This document shows positions 28,701-36,168 of a DNA stretch of 64,000 nucleotides, piece after piece. Both the position numbers and the translations under genes were made by a program. Under the pieces are notes generated by a model that was not told the origin of the DNA, ran no database searches, and saw only the letters and a program-made list of their open reading frames with translations. The DNA lies in contig NZ_CP126093.1 of assembly GCF_030123065.1 (NCBI RefSeq), forward strand, positions 3,042,001-3,106,000, given 5' to 3'. Position 1 is the first letter of the stretch; each line of letters opens with the position of its first letter. Source of the DNA: Neobacillus sp. DY30 (GTDB taxonomy: Bacteria > Bacillota > Bacilli > Bacillales > Cytobacillaceae).

Positions 28701-31431
28701 CGTACTCGCAAATGTACTGTTTTCACAAAGAAAAAGAGACCTTGAATCATTATGTTTAGCAAGGCTTACAACTGATTTTGATATGCTATTGACTGAAAAT
28801 ATGGGAAAAAATCCTGAATTTTGGAGGCAGCTTGTAGATAGTTCCATAAGGATACTAGGTGGATTGAGAAGATATGACTTAAACAGAACACAATCAGATA
28901 ATCCACCAAGTTTGTTGAAAAATTATTGGAAGGCTGTTGCAAAAGCTAATAATTTAAATGAGGAAGACTTAATTTTTAATGCCAAAAGAATTTTTGAAAA
29001 TCTTAAAGGAGTAAAAGATTATTTAATAAATTCTGATGAAATATATATTGTCCCGGCAGAACAAAATGTATATGAATGCCAAAAATGTGGAAGAAACCAT
29101 TTACATGCATCGTGTAATGTTTGTACAGATTGTTTTTCGCCATTAGAAGAAAACACATTGGAAGATATTAAAATTAATGATTACTATAGGTTCTTATCAA
29201 AGGACAAGAAAACGTATAGAAGATTTCACTCCGAAGAAATGACAGGGCAAACGGATTCTGGACTTGCTTCAAGAAGGCAACAGCTGTTTCAATCAATATA
29301 CGATTTTGATGATATACCATTAGTTGATGAAATTGATATTCTTAGTGTTACCACAACAATGGAGGCCGGTGTAGATATAGGTTCTCTTCAATTAGTAGCA
29401 ATGTCTAATATGCCACCACAACGATTTAATTATCAACAACGTGTTGGTCGTTGTGGGCGGCGAGGCTCTGCACTTTCAATTAGTCTTACTTTGTGTAGAG
29501 GGAGAAGTCATGACGACTGGTATTTTGATAATTTAGATAGTATGACTGGTGATCCTCCTCCCCAGCCATATATAGATTTAAAATCCCAAAAGATTTTTTC
29601 AAGGGTGTTATTTAAAGAAATATTATTCCACGCATTTAATGAAACTGGTTTGATCGAAGAAATTGATGGTGGGGAAAGTGTACATGGTGAATTTGGACAT
29701 AAAGACGATTGGGAATTATATAAAGATAGGATTCAATCATACTTTCAGTCAAACGAGGGTATTGAACGGTTAAATCAGATAATTATGGGGCTATCTTACC
29801 AATCTAAAGTAAAAGAAGATGAAAAACAAAAACTTAAAACTTTTATTATTAAAGGTGAACTTACCAAGAAAATTACTGGAATTTCGAAGGACTCCCGATA
29901 TTCTTCAAACTCATTAAGTGAAAACCTAGCTGCTGCTGGTCTGCTTCCAATGTTTGGATTTCCTACAAGGGTAAGGTTATTTCATCATGAAAGAAGAACT
30001 AAAACTTTGCCCCCGCAATTTTTAGAAAATGGAACAGTTGATAGAGATCTTGAAATAGCAATTAGTGAGTACTCACCTGGTTCAGAAATAATAAAAGATA
30101 AAGTGAAACACAAAGCAGTAGGCATAGCTCATTATTGGGTTAGAGGTAGACAAATTGTTGCTGAAGAAAATCCTTTAGGAATGATTAGAAATATCGCAAT
30201 ATGTACAAATTGCCATATACTGTTTGACAAGGAATCAATATTCCCTAAGAATTGTCCTTCATGTGGTTCTCCAATGGGTGAAGATAATAGTTTTATTTTT
30301 AGAAAAATACCTATCTCAGAACCACAAGGATTTCGAAGTGAGTGGATAAAGAGGGATTATAATGAAGAATTTGAATGGAGTTCTCGTAGTTCTGTTCCAA
30401 GGTTGGCTGATGATGCGTTAATAAAACAAAATATTAATCAACTGTACAATATTAAATACTCATCACAAGAGGGAAATGTTTATTCAATCAATGACAATTA
30501 TGGCCAATTATTCACATTCCAAAAAGCTAAAAATACGTATGACGGTTGGATAGATACAACCACTGTAAATAAAGATGGATTTAGGCCGTATCTTTCAGAA
30601 GATGTGACAGAGACAGTTGCATTAGCTTCAATTAAAAATACGGAGGTATTGGTAGTTGGTCCAGACGATATAATGCCTGGGATTACCTTTGATCCTACAA
30701 ATTTGGGAGTTAAATCAGGTCTTATTTCTTTTGGATATTTATTTAGAAGAGTGGCAACCTCAATACTCGATGTTGATGCAGATGAACTTCAAGTTGGCAT
30801 TAGGTCAAAAGTAGACTCTATCCAAAATCGTACGATAGGTGAGATTTTTATAGCGGATAGGCTAATTAATGGTGCAGGATATTCCAAACATTTGTCAAAT
30901 AAAAAAATCTTAGATGAAGTAATTACAGATTTAACAGAAAAGTTTATTCATATTCCTACTATTAAAGAACACAATTGCGATACATCATGCTATGATTGCT
31001 TAAGAACATATGAAAATATGGGATACCATCCTATTTTGGATTGGAGACTTGCGTTAGATGTAGCGTCGATTTTTAGAGATAGTAAATTTATACCTAGTAT
31101 AGATTATAAATGGAAAGGCACAGTTAATAATGCAATTAACAGTATTTTAGCTAATTATGGGGGAACGTCTGTTGAATGGCGAAGTGGCATGCCTATTTTA
31201 ACCTTACCTTTCCCTGAAAAGTCAGTTTCGATAATTTTCGTTCATCCTTTTTGGGAAAAAAGAGAGCGAAAGGAATTTAGTAATAGCTTACTAGAGATAA
31301 CTGAAAGTTTAGAAAAAAAGGGTCACATGACAATCAATTACGATATTTTTGATTTAATTAGAAGGCCTAACTGGGTAATAATGAATACAATAGAAAGGAA
31401 GAATCAGGAAGGGGATTTATTTATCTGGTAA
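25795..31431 (+). CDS. druE: DruE-like giant helicase with zinc ribbons and DUF1998 domain
   Basis: This 1878-residue SF2 helicase has Walker A TSGTGSGKTES at about residue 110, motif II LVLDELHTYRG at about 371, IATSASL, then FSDSRQDAAKL before the second RecA domain. That domain has SVTTTMEAGVDIGSLQ (about 1183) and motif VI YQQRVGRCGRRGS. Several zinc ribbons interrupt it (CSNSECSAV/CSCGSR/CQNCGDSF, CPHC, CQKCG/CTDC, CTNC/CPSCG). The C terminus has the DUF1998 cysteine cluster CDTSCYDCLRTYENMGYHPILDW (about 1727). Length and architecture match the helicase shared by all Druantia types; DISARM DrmA/DrmB are shorter and split. RBS AGAGGTG. The frame is uninterrupted in a region full of broken genes. 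Confidence 0.75.
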   Translation: MNDVLGVFNRMKDMYIRYMDSPFALGHEKLMEEREAILSEEGNIYQYPYIEALPPFKSSNKNVVNSCKEIGWATDFGEFASKGLFGRNHNLHLHQFQAFKEVLKNKKNVVVTSGTGSGKTESFLLPLIANILNEAKGWEKPGEKTNPWWQLGDKWKPMRSNETRLPAIRGLILYPLNALVEDQLVRLRKALDSKDAKTWLDQNRNGNRIHFGRYTGKTPVPGEPSNMNKVKKLKEISKQMSRKQDQLEKHFMDLIQSIKSEPSQEMKQKVKLELQSEISGDLLNSDTWSNDEILLIRTKLKQKYQEKLTFINQVGGSEMISRWDMQEYPPDILITNFSMLNIILTRSIEQKMFEKTKQWLEEDPNNIFYLVLDELHTYRGTAGTEVAYVIRALLSRLGLSPESPQLRVIATSASLDESGKEFLEQFFGLPVDKFQIISGAREGVNFFEQNESNRKNSKAFMDYYNLCNKNFVKAVEGLCKEFNQPFNSYNVEESLYIVLNKSGFLNKFIKVCEKPTSLKKLNNKIFGSNCESINAIGGLLHAIINARTDGDVVIPIRAHLFFRNFQGLWACSNSECSAVNEKFKYDGRKIGKLYNQPRVQCSCGSRVLDFYYCQNCGDSFLGGYKSKGEGEDVYYLSADYPDLDSLPDKIPLQKKYGDYALFWPSINIDEDIKTWQRTPDNGKGKLKFTWVKGNYENKIGKIKRDISFDEHNAYLFLIEGDDNSRNRMPAFPIKCPHCADDWESKSPKIKNEPLESTKRTRSPIRGQKTGFDMIAQIMLDSLIRELPDNEAPKAVLFSDSRQDAAKLSAKIELNHYYHILRYIVVSVMGNEQNPLKSFIKQVQGQELNTMEKLEAEEYLYNHETQAMLLQSYYHGGLLAPQRREQIKRLLDSIDKPVKLMELWKPIELSLIKLGINPGGTDHSLNELGGYKWVQLYDWSNLERPVPRLETLPIELDKLGEEIRGSLKDNVLANVLFSQRKRDLESLCLARLTTDFDMLLTENMGKNPEFWRQLVDSSIRILGGLRRYDLNRTQSDNPPSLLKNYWKAVAKANNLNEEDLIFNAKRIFENLKGVKDYLINSDEIYIVPAEQNVYECQKCGRNHLHASCNVCTDCFSPLEENTLEDIKINDYYRFLSKDKKTYRRFHSEEMTGQTDSGLASRRQQLFQSIYDFDDIPLVDEIDILSVTTTMEAGVDIGSLQLVAMSNMPPQRFNYQQRVGRCGRRGSALSISLTLCRGRSHDDWYFDNLDSMTGDPPPQPYIDLKSQKIFSRVLFKEILFHAFNETGLIEEIDGGESVHGEFGHKDDWELYKDRIQSYFQSNEGIERLNQIIMGLSYQSKVKEDEKQKLKTFIIKGELTKKITGISKDSRYSSNSLSENLAAAGLLPMFGFPTRVRLFHHERRTKTLPPQFLENGTVDRDLEIAISEYSPGSEIIKDKVKHKAVGIAHYWVRGRQIVAEENPLGMIRNIAICTNCHILFDKESIFPKNCPSCGSPMGEDNSFIFRKIPISEPQGFRSEWIKRDYNEEFEWSSRSSVPRLADDALIKQNINQLYNIKYSSQEGNVYSINDNYGQLFTFQKAKNTYDGWIDTTTVNKDGFRPYLSEDVTETVALASIKNTEVLVVGPDDIMPGITFDPTNLGVKSGLISFGYLFRRVATSILDVDADELQVGIRSKVDSIQNRTIGEIFIADRLINGAGYSKHLSNKKILDEVITDLTEKFIHIPTIKEHNCDTSCYDCLRTYENMGYHPILDWRLALDVASIFRDSKFIPSIDYKWKGTVNNAINSILANYGGTSVEWRSGMPILTLPFPEKSVSIIFVHPFWEKRERKEFSNSLLEITESLEKKGHMTINYDIFDLIRRPNWVIMNTIERKNQEGDLFIW

Positions 31432-31488
31432 TTATAATATCATTTTAATAATAGTAAACTCAGTCTTTCTGAGATTGATTCCAATGAT

Positions 31489-31523
31489 CCCCCCTTTGAT
31501 AAATTTCAAGGGGAGATTTTTTA
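31489..31523 (+). terminator. Terminator after the helicase gene
   Basis: The stem CCCCTT(T)GA / TCAAGGGG with a short loop is followed by a T-rich run. It separates the Druantia-like unit from the methyltransferase. Confidence 0.7.
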
Positions 31524-31600
31524 TACAATTGGAGGTTACATTTCTAATCTACAATTTTTAAATTTGGAAAAATAAAATTGTGGACCAATGAGTAGATAAA

Positions 31601-31609
31601 TGTTATAAT
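31601..31609 (+). promoter_or_regulatory. Extended -10 promoter of the methyltransferase
   Basis: TGTTATAAT is an extended -10 (TGn plus TATAAT) 51 bases before the methyltransferase ATG. The -35 region is weak (TGGACC at 17-base spacing), as is usual for extended -10 promoters. Confidence 0.6.
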
Positions 31610-31659
31610 ACTTTTATAAAATATCGTCTAAGGACAAGCATGTAGTAGGTGTAAATAAA

Positions 31660-32796
31660 ATGAAGAAAAAAGCCGTATCCTTATTTGCTGGTGCAGGCGG
31701 ACTAGATATTGGGATTAAGAAAGCTGGTTTTGATGTGAAACTCGCCGTTGAAATCGAACCAATTTATTGCGAAACATTGCAAACAAATTTTCCTGACCTT
31801 ACCGTTAAACAAGGAAATGTAATGGAATATTCCCGTAATCGTATTTACGAAGAAGCGGGTCTAGCTGAAGAAGAGGAACTGGATTTATTCATTGGGGGTA
31901 GCCCCTGCCAATCCTTCTCAACTGCTGGAAAGAGACAAGCCTTTGATGATCCAAGAGGACAGGCGATGTTAAAATTTGCTGACCTAGTGCAGGAAATCCA
32001 GCCAAAAGTGTTTTTACTTGAAAATGTAAGAGGTCTTCTATCCTCTTCCTTAAAACATGTTCCCATAAATCAACGTGAAAAAGATGTCATACTTGAGCCT
32101 GAACAAGAGCAAGGCAGTGCCTTCCGTCATTTACTCGAACATTTTGGAAACTATGAAGTGAGTGTTGAATTATTGAATGCAGCTGATTACGGAGTAGCTC
32201 AGACGCGTGAACGGGTGTTTATTATTGGAGTTCGAAATGATTTAAATACTAAGTTCGAATTTCCTAAAGCAACTCACAATAAAAAAGGTACCAACGGAAA
32301 GAAACCTTGGAGAACTGTTGGCGATGTATTGAAAGTATTACAGGTTGAAAAACATCATCATGTGAATTATTCCGCTGACCGTTTAAAATGGATGAGAATG
32401 ATTCCTAAAGGTGGAGGAAACTGGAGAGATCTTCGCCAATATGGTGAGGATTTTGTAAGAGAAGCTATGGGTGGGGCATATAATTCCGGTGGAGGAAAAG
32501 TTGGATTTTTTAGACGTGTGGATATTAATAAACCTGCCCCTACTCTGCTTACCTCCCCTAGTCAAAAGAGCACAAATATTGGTCATCCGTTTGAAGACAG
32601 ACCATTAAGTATAGAAGAGTACCTAGCTATTCAAGAGTTCCCAGAAGGATATTATGTGGCTGGAACACTTACCCAGCAGTATACGCAAATTGGAAATGCA
32701 GTTCCAACACGCTTGGCTCAAGCATTAGGGGAATCTATCTACGAAATGCTAAATAAAATTGAACAAGCAGCACACGAACCTGTTCAAAGTAGGTGA
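31660..32796 (+). CDS. C5-cytosine DNA methyltransferase
   Basis: This 378-residue type II modification enzyme shows the full motif order: I SLFAGAGGLDIGIKKAGF (6-23), IV GGSPCQSFSTAGKR with the catalytic cysteine (about 82), VI ENVRGLL, VIII QTRERVFIIGV, a variable target-recognition region, and X IQEFPEGY...QIGNAVP. Some Druantia II loci also carry a cytosine methylase (DruM). Here the partner is more likely the restriction enzyme that follows, because this gene has its own promoter and terminator upstream. Its 3' end is partly repeated about 211 bases downstream. Confidence 0.93.
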   Translation: MKKKAVSLFAGAGGLDIGIKKAGFDVKLAVEIEPIYCETLQTNFPDLTVKQGNVMEYSRNRIYEEAGLAEEEELDLFIGGSPCQSFSTAGKRQAFDDPRGQAMLKFADLVQEIQPKVFLLENVRGLLSSSLKHVPINQREKDVILEPEQEQGSAFRHLLEHFGNYEVSVELLNAADYGVAQTRERVFIIGVRNDLNTKFEFPKATHNKKGTNGKKPWRTVGDVLKVLQVEKHHHVNYSADRLKWMRMIPKGGGNWRDLRQYGEDFVREAMGGAYNSGGGKVGFFRRVDINKPAPTLLTSPSQKSTNIGHPFEDRPLSIEEYLAIQEFPEGYYVAGTLTQQYTQIGNAVPTRLAQALGESIYEMLNKIEQAAHEPVQSR

Positions 32797-32800
32797 TATA

Positions 32801-32826
32801 GGATGTGGGGGAATTTCCCCATATCC
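32801..32826 (+). promoter_or_regulatory. Hairpin in junction copy 1
   Basis: GGATGTGGGG / CCCCATATCC with a six-base loop lies right after the methyltransferase stop. It is not followed by a T-run. Confidence 0.6.
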
Positions 32827-32842
32827 TTTGGAGGAAAAGGTT

Positions 32843-32920
32843 ATGGAAGATGATCGTAATCTAAAAATAGACGGTACAGATATTAAATTGAAAGACAAAT
32901 TGAAATACTGGAAATCATAA
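32843..32920 (+). pseudogene. Stub of a duplicated restriction-endonuclease gene
   Basis: After GGAGGAAAAGG an ATG opens 25 codons (MEDDRNLKIDGTDIKLKDKLK...). These match the start of the endonuclease downstream (VDDRIRKIDGTDITLEIQE) and then run out of frame-similarity into a stop. It is either a relic of a lost paralogous enzyme or a by-product of the duplication. Confidence 0.7.
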
Positions 32921-33010
32921 CTCATTGGCTAATTATTAGGAGAATCCATTATGAAATGTTAAATAAAATTATACAGGTAGCACACGACCTGTCCAAGATA
33001 TGGTAATATA

Positions 33011-33046
33011 GGATGTGGGGAAATTTTCCCATATCCCATTTTTTTT
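33011..33046 (+). terminator. Terminator between methyltransferase and endonuclease
   Basis: GGATGTGGG / CCCATATCC with a short A/T loop is followed by CA and eight T. It is the second copy of the junction hairpin and, unlike copy 1, has a U-tract. It would lower endonuclease expression relative to the methylase. Confidence 0.65.
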
Positions 33047-33059
33047 GGAGGAAGATGTT

Positions 33060-33809
33060 TTGGTAGATGATCGCATTCGAAAAATAGACGGCACAGATAT
33101 TACACTCGAAATACAAGAAATCATGATCAGGTATTTAAAGAATGTGTTTAAAAATTTACGTAATTTACACCTGGACGACTTAACACCGAATCCCCTTTTG
33201 ATGAAATTGGTTGGGACGGCGGCTGAATTAAATTCCGCACACCAATTGGTAGAATATATGCTAAATGCACGAATTGAACGCTCCACTAGTACCGGGTTTG
33301 GCATGACCATTCAAAAAATTGCTACTGCCTTTTGCGAAAAAACGGGAGTGGGAGGAGCAGATATTTCAATTGTAAAAGAAAATGATTTCGGTGTGCCCGT
33401 CCGATGGTACATACAGATGAAATCGGGGCCAAATACAGTAAACAAAGATATCTGTATTCAAATCAGCAGTGATCTCCAATCAGCAGTAAGACGTGCTCCG
33501 GGTTCGGCTGGACTTTTGGGCATTACATATGGGAAAGCTGACCGTGTAAGCGGAATCACCCAGCAATATTTAAGCTTTGATTTTGAAGCAGGTCGTGACT
33601 TTTGGGAGTTTATTTCCAATGATCCTGAATGTTACAGGAAGTTATGGTATCTTACAATTTCCATTGCTGAAAATTTTGAAGACAGAGGTGGGCTTACATT
33701 AAAGGAATTAATAGAATTGAAACGTGAAGAACTCACTGCAGAATTTTTATCAAAATATGGTGAATCTGGGAATCAAATGTGGAATAACTTTTTGGAAGAA
33801 AATATGTAA
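33060..33809 (+). CDS. Type II restriction endonuclease (PmeII-like)
   Basis: This product of about 249 residues carries a PD-(D/E)xK-like core: GVGGADISIVK followed by RWYIQMKSGPNTVNKD, with D...QxK in the expected strand positions. KSGPNTVNKD-type strings are typical of PmeII-like restriction enzymes. I place the start at TTG 33060 because the parallel position in the upstream duplicate is an ATG after the same GGAGGA. An in-frame ATG at 33015 lies inside the terminator hairpin. It follows the cytosine methyltransferase, forming a type II restriction-modification pair. Confidence 0.75.
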   Translation: MVDDRIRKIDGTDITLEIQEIMIRYLKNVFKNLRNLHLDDLTPNPLLMKLVGTAAELNSAHQLVEYMLNARIERSTSTGFGMTIQKIATAFCEKTGVGGADISIVKENDFGVPVRWYIQMKSGPNTVNKDICIQISSDLQSAVRRAPGSAGLLGITYGKADRVSGITQQYLSFDFEAGRDFWEFISNDPECYRKLWYLTISIAENFEDRGGLTLKELIELKREELTAEFLSKYGESGNQMWNNFLEENM

Positions 33810-33859
33810 AGGCTCTTTGTGTTGAGGCTGTAAAATAAAACTAAAAAGGAAGTGTATTT

Positions 33860-34441
33860 ATGGCTAAGGGTCAAATGTATGACATTAATGGGAATTTGGT
33901 TACAAATGACGATTTGCAAAATAAAGGTGCATGGTGTCAGCATGGATTAAGAAAATAATATGTTTTTGTAGAAAAATACAGTAAAAAATTAGGGTTAATC
34001 ATAAATCCTGATAAGGAAATAAATGAATATGCTCCTGACCTCTCTCATTTTTTAGGTGACGAATTATCTGATTTAAAAACTCAAAATACCCCGTTTTTCA
34101 CGGCTAAAAAATATAAGTATGATCCACAAAATACAGTTACTTTTAACAAGAAAGATGCAGATAGATATAGAACTAATTACCCTGATCTAGATATTTATTT
34201 TTGGGTTGATTGGGTAGCAGTCAGATACTTTAAAAAAAGTACCGATATAAGATATCGCGATACAGATATACGAATTAAACCCTTGTATGGAGTTTGGAAA
34301 GTCTCGTTTAAAGATTTAGATGAAATTATTAAGAATGCTCTACTTCATGATTATATTGAGAGAATCAATGACGATCAAGGGAATGCAAAAGAAAGTTATT
34401 TAATAGATTTAAAAGATGATCGAATAGAGCAAGTAATTTAA
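33860..34441 (+). pseudogene. Unknown gene broken by one in-frame stop codon
   Basis: From ATG 33860 (AAAGGAAG upstream) the frame reads MAKGQMYDINGNLVTNDDLQ up to a single TAA at codon 33 (33956-33958). It then stays open for another 160 codons to 34441 (YVFVEKYSKKLGLIINPD..., YPDLDIYFWVDWVAVRYF..., IKPLYGVWKVSFKDLDEI). There is no in-frame ATG after the stop. Base composition and codon use are normal on both sides, so this is one gene with a point nonsense mutation or error. I do not recognise the family. It directly follows the restriction enzyme. Confidence 0.75.
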
Positions 34442-34735
34442 TATATTACTTGAGAGAAAAGAAGAACTTTCCCCCAACTGGGATAGGTTTTTTTAATAAA
34501 AAGTAACAGCTTTCATGGTGAGCCCACTTACGAGCAATTTGGGTACGAATGAATGCTTTACCACAACTTTATGAGCAAATTATTTAGTTAAAAGGGAGCC
34601 TTTGACATTCAAGCGGTTTACAATGTAGGCAGCGATTAGTTGCACCGTTAAATCCAAACCCATGTTGTGTGAGCTTTAGTGTGAAGACCCCTTTGTAAAT
34701 TTGACTTATATTAATGCCCAAGTAGATGTTTCATA

Positions 34736-35515
34736 TTAATATATTAATTTAGCATTTTTTTCATATATTATTTCTTTTAATTGTTCAATTGAGTATGCTG
34801 GTTGTCTTTTATGTAGCATTGCATGACAATTTGGGCATACGGGACGCAAGTCTTTAATAGGGTTAATTACATATTCTTTGCCAATTTTGCTAATTTCTTG
34901 TAAATGATGAACGTGTATAAAGTTTTTCCCTATGTCCCCATACCTCTCCTCAAAGTTAAATTTACAGACACTGCAATTAAATCCATAATGGTCTAAACAC
35001 TTTTTCCTTGCAACTGGATTACGTTCATATGCATTAACGATTATTTGCTTTGTACCGCCTTCAAAAAGAGGAATATCCTCTGGAATTTCTTCCGCCAGTA
35101 TTTCTGAATGATTCTCATTTGAGTCAAAAAATTTCCAAAGAATCCTTACCGGTGTTTCATCGTACGCCTTGAATACTTGACCATTACCAACATAAATAAA
35201 GTTCGGGTCATTACTATTTTCCCTTACAAATATAAAATTTTTACCTTCAGGATTAATCATTTGTTGTATGGAATTATGGGTTAACTTTGAACCGTTTTTT
35301 GCATACCATTCTAAGTTATTACCAATGAATCTATTTTTATAGTCATGACCAGTTCTTCCGGTAGTATTTATATTTGCAAATATATATAAATCATTATTAT
35401 AACGATTGTAACCTGTATCCCAGTTTCCGCCCTGACGTTCTTTAGGAACATTTACTATGCGGTACACATCTTTTCTTGAATAAGTATTTCCGACTTCAAA
35501 ATAAATCCGTGTCAT
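34736..35515 (-). CDS. HNH endonuclease with N-terminal DUF3427-like domain
   Basis: This 259-residue protein has two parts. Residues 1-150 (YFEVGNTYSRKDVYRIVNVP, GNWDTGYNRYNNDLYIFANI, IYVGNGQVFKAYDETPVRILW) resemble the DUF3427 module found in restriction-like helicases and nucleases. Residues 165-250 are an HNH domain: ARKKCLDHYGFNCSVCKFNF, then FIHVHHLQEISKIG with the catalytic histidine, and DLRPVCPNCHAMLHKR. Such fusions resemble modification-dependent (type IV) restriction enzymes. Which base modification it reads, if any, is unknown. It faces the restriction-modification genes. Confidence 0.8.
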   Translation of the reverse strand: MTRIYFEVGNTYSRKDVYRIVNVPKERQGGNWDTGYNRYNNDLYIFANINTTGRTGHDYKNRFIGNNLEWYAKNGSKLTHNSIQQMINPEGKNFIFVRENSNDPNFIYVGNGQVFKAYDETPVRILWKFFDSNENHSEILAEEIPEDIPLFEGGTKQIIVNAYERNPVARKKCLDHYGFNCSVCKFNFEERYGDIGKNFIHVHHLQEISKIGKEYVINPIKDLRPVCPNCHAMLHKRQPAYSIEQLKEIIYEKNAKLIY

Positions 35516-35664
35516 TTTTGCACCTTCTTAATTAATTATTAACTCCAAATTTCTTCAATTGTCCCATTCAAATACAGAATTTGCTTAGTTAAATAGTACC
35601 ATACTCTCCGTCTTTTTGTTCAAAACAACAAAGATTAAAAAAAGAATTATCATTTCTTTGATTA
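35516..35664. other. Upstream edge of the repeat array
   Basis: This AT-rich spacer holds the divergent promoter area of the HNH gene. The unit reading frame can be followed back only to about 35641 before meeting a TAA, with no start codon. Confidence 0.4.
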
Positions 35665-36084
35665 TCCGGGGTGTAACGGCGGCTACTATAAAAATAAAGG
35701 AGAAAATCCAGGCTGTGAACCGGGAGCTGCAATAACAGTAGAGGGGAAATCCAGGAAGGTGTAACGGTTGCTACTTTCAGAATAGAGAGGAAATATCTAG
35801 GAGGGTGTAACGGCGGCTATTATAAAAATAAATGGAAAAATCAGGGCTGTGAACCAGGAGCAGCAATCACAGTAGAAGAGAAAATCCAGGAAGGTGTAAC
35901 GGTTGCTACTTTCAAAATAGGGGGGGAAAATCCAGGAAGGTGTAACGGCGGCTACTATAAAGATAAATGGAAAAATTAGGGCTGTGAATCAGGAGCAGCA
36001 ATCACAGTAGAAGAGAAAATCCAGGAAGGTGTAACGGTTGCTACTTTCAAAATAGAGAGGAAAAATCTAGGAAGGTGTAACGGA
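35665..36084 (+). repeat. Tandem 135-bp repeat array with seven GTGTAACGG motifs
   Basis: Three consecutive units of 134, 135 and 135 bases start at 35671, 35805 and 35940, and a partial fourth starts at 36075. Each full unit contains the motif AGGAAGGTGTAACGG twice, so the seven motifs (35671, 35759, 35805, 35894, 35940, 36029, 36075) alternate in spacing 88/46/89/46/89/46. Read in the frame of the sigma-like gene downstream, the units encode a 45-residue repeat (CNGGYYKNKWKNQGCEPG then AAITVEEKIQEGVTVATFKI). One TAG (35977) and a one-base deletion in unit 1 spoil it. No start codon is found at the 5' end. Confidence 0.85.
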
Positions 36085-36168
36085 GCCTTCTTAAAAGAAA
36101 AGAAAAAAAATTACAACGTTGCTCTAACGGTCATGAATAAGGGAAAACGAAAATTGGAGGTGAGATTA

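Larger units (their letters stand above)
32722..33120. repeat. Imperfect tandem duplication at the methyltransferase/endonuclease junction
   Basis: About 190 bases covering the end of the methyltransferase gene, a GGAT.TGGGG hairpin, the RBS and the start of the endonuclease occur twice (about 32722-32910 and 32933-33120). Matching landmarks are TTAGGGGAATCTATC / TTAGGAGAATCCATT, AAATAAAATT, CAGCACACGAACCTGT / TAGCACACGACCTGT, ATATAGGATGTGGGG, TTTGGAGGA, and GATGATCG..ATAGACGG.ACAGATATTA. Copy 1 leads only into a 25-codon stub; copy 2 leads into the full endonuclease. Confidence 0.85.

Noticed and set aside
31660..32796. Methyltransferase as a component of the Druantia-like system
   Set aside because: A terminator and a separate extended -10 promoter lie between them, and a restriction enzyme follows directly, so an independent type II pair is more likely.
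35665..36084. CRISPR array
   Set aside because: The units are long (135 bases) and repeat almost in full, with no unique spacers of constant length and no cas genes; reading frames explain the period.
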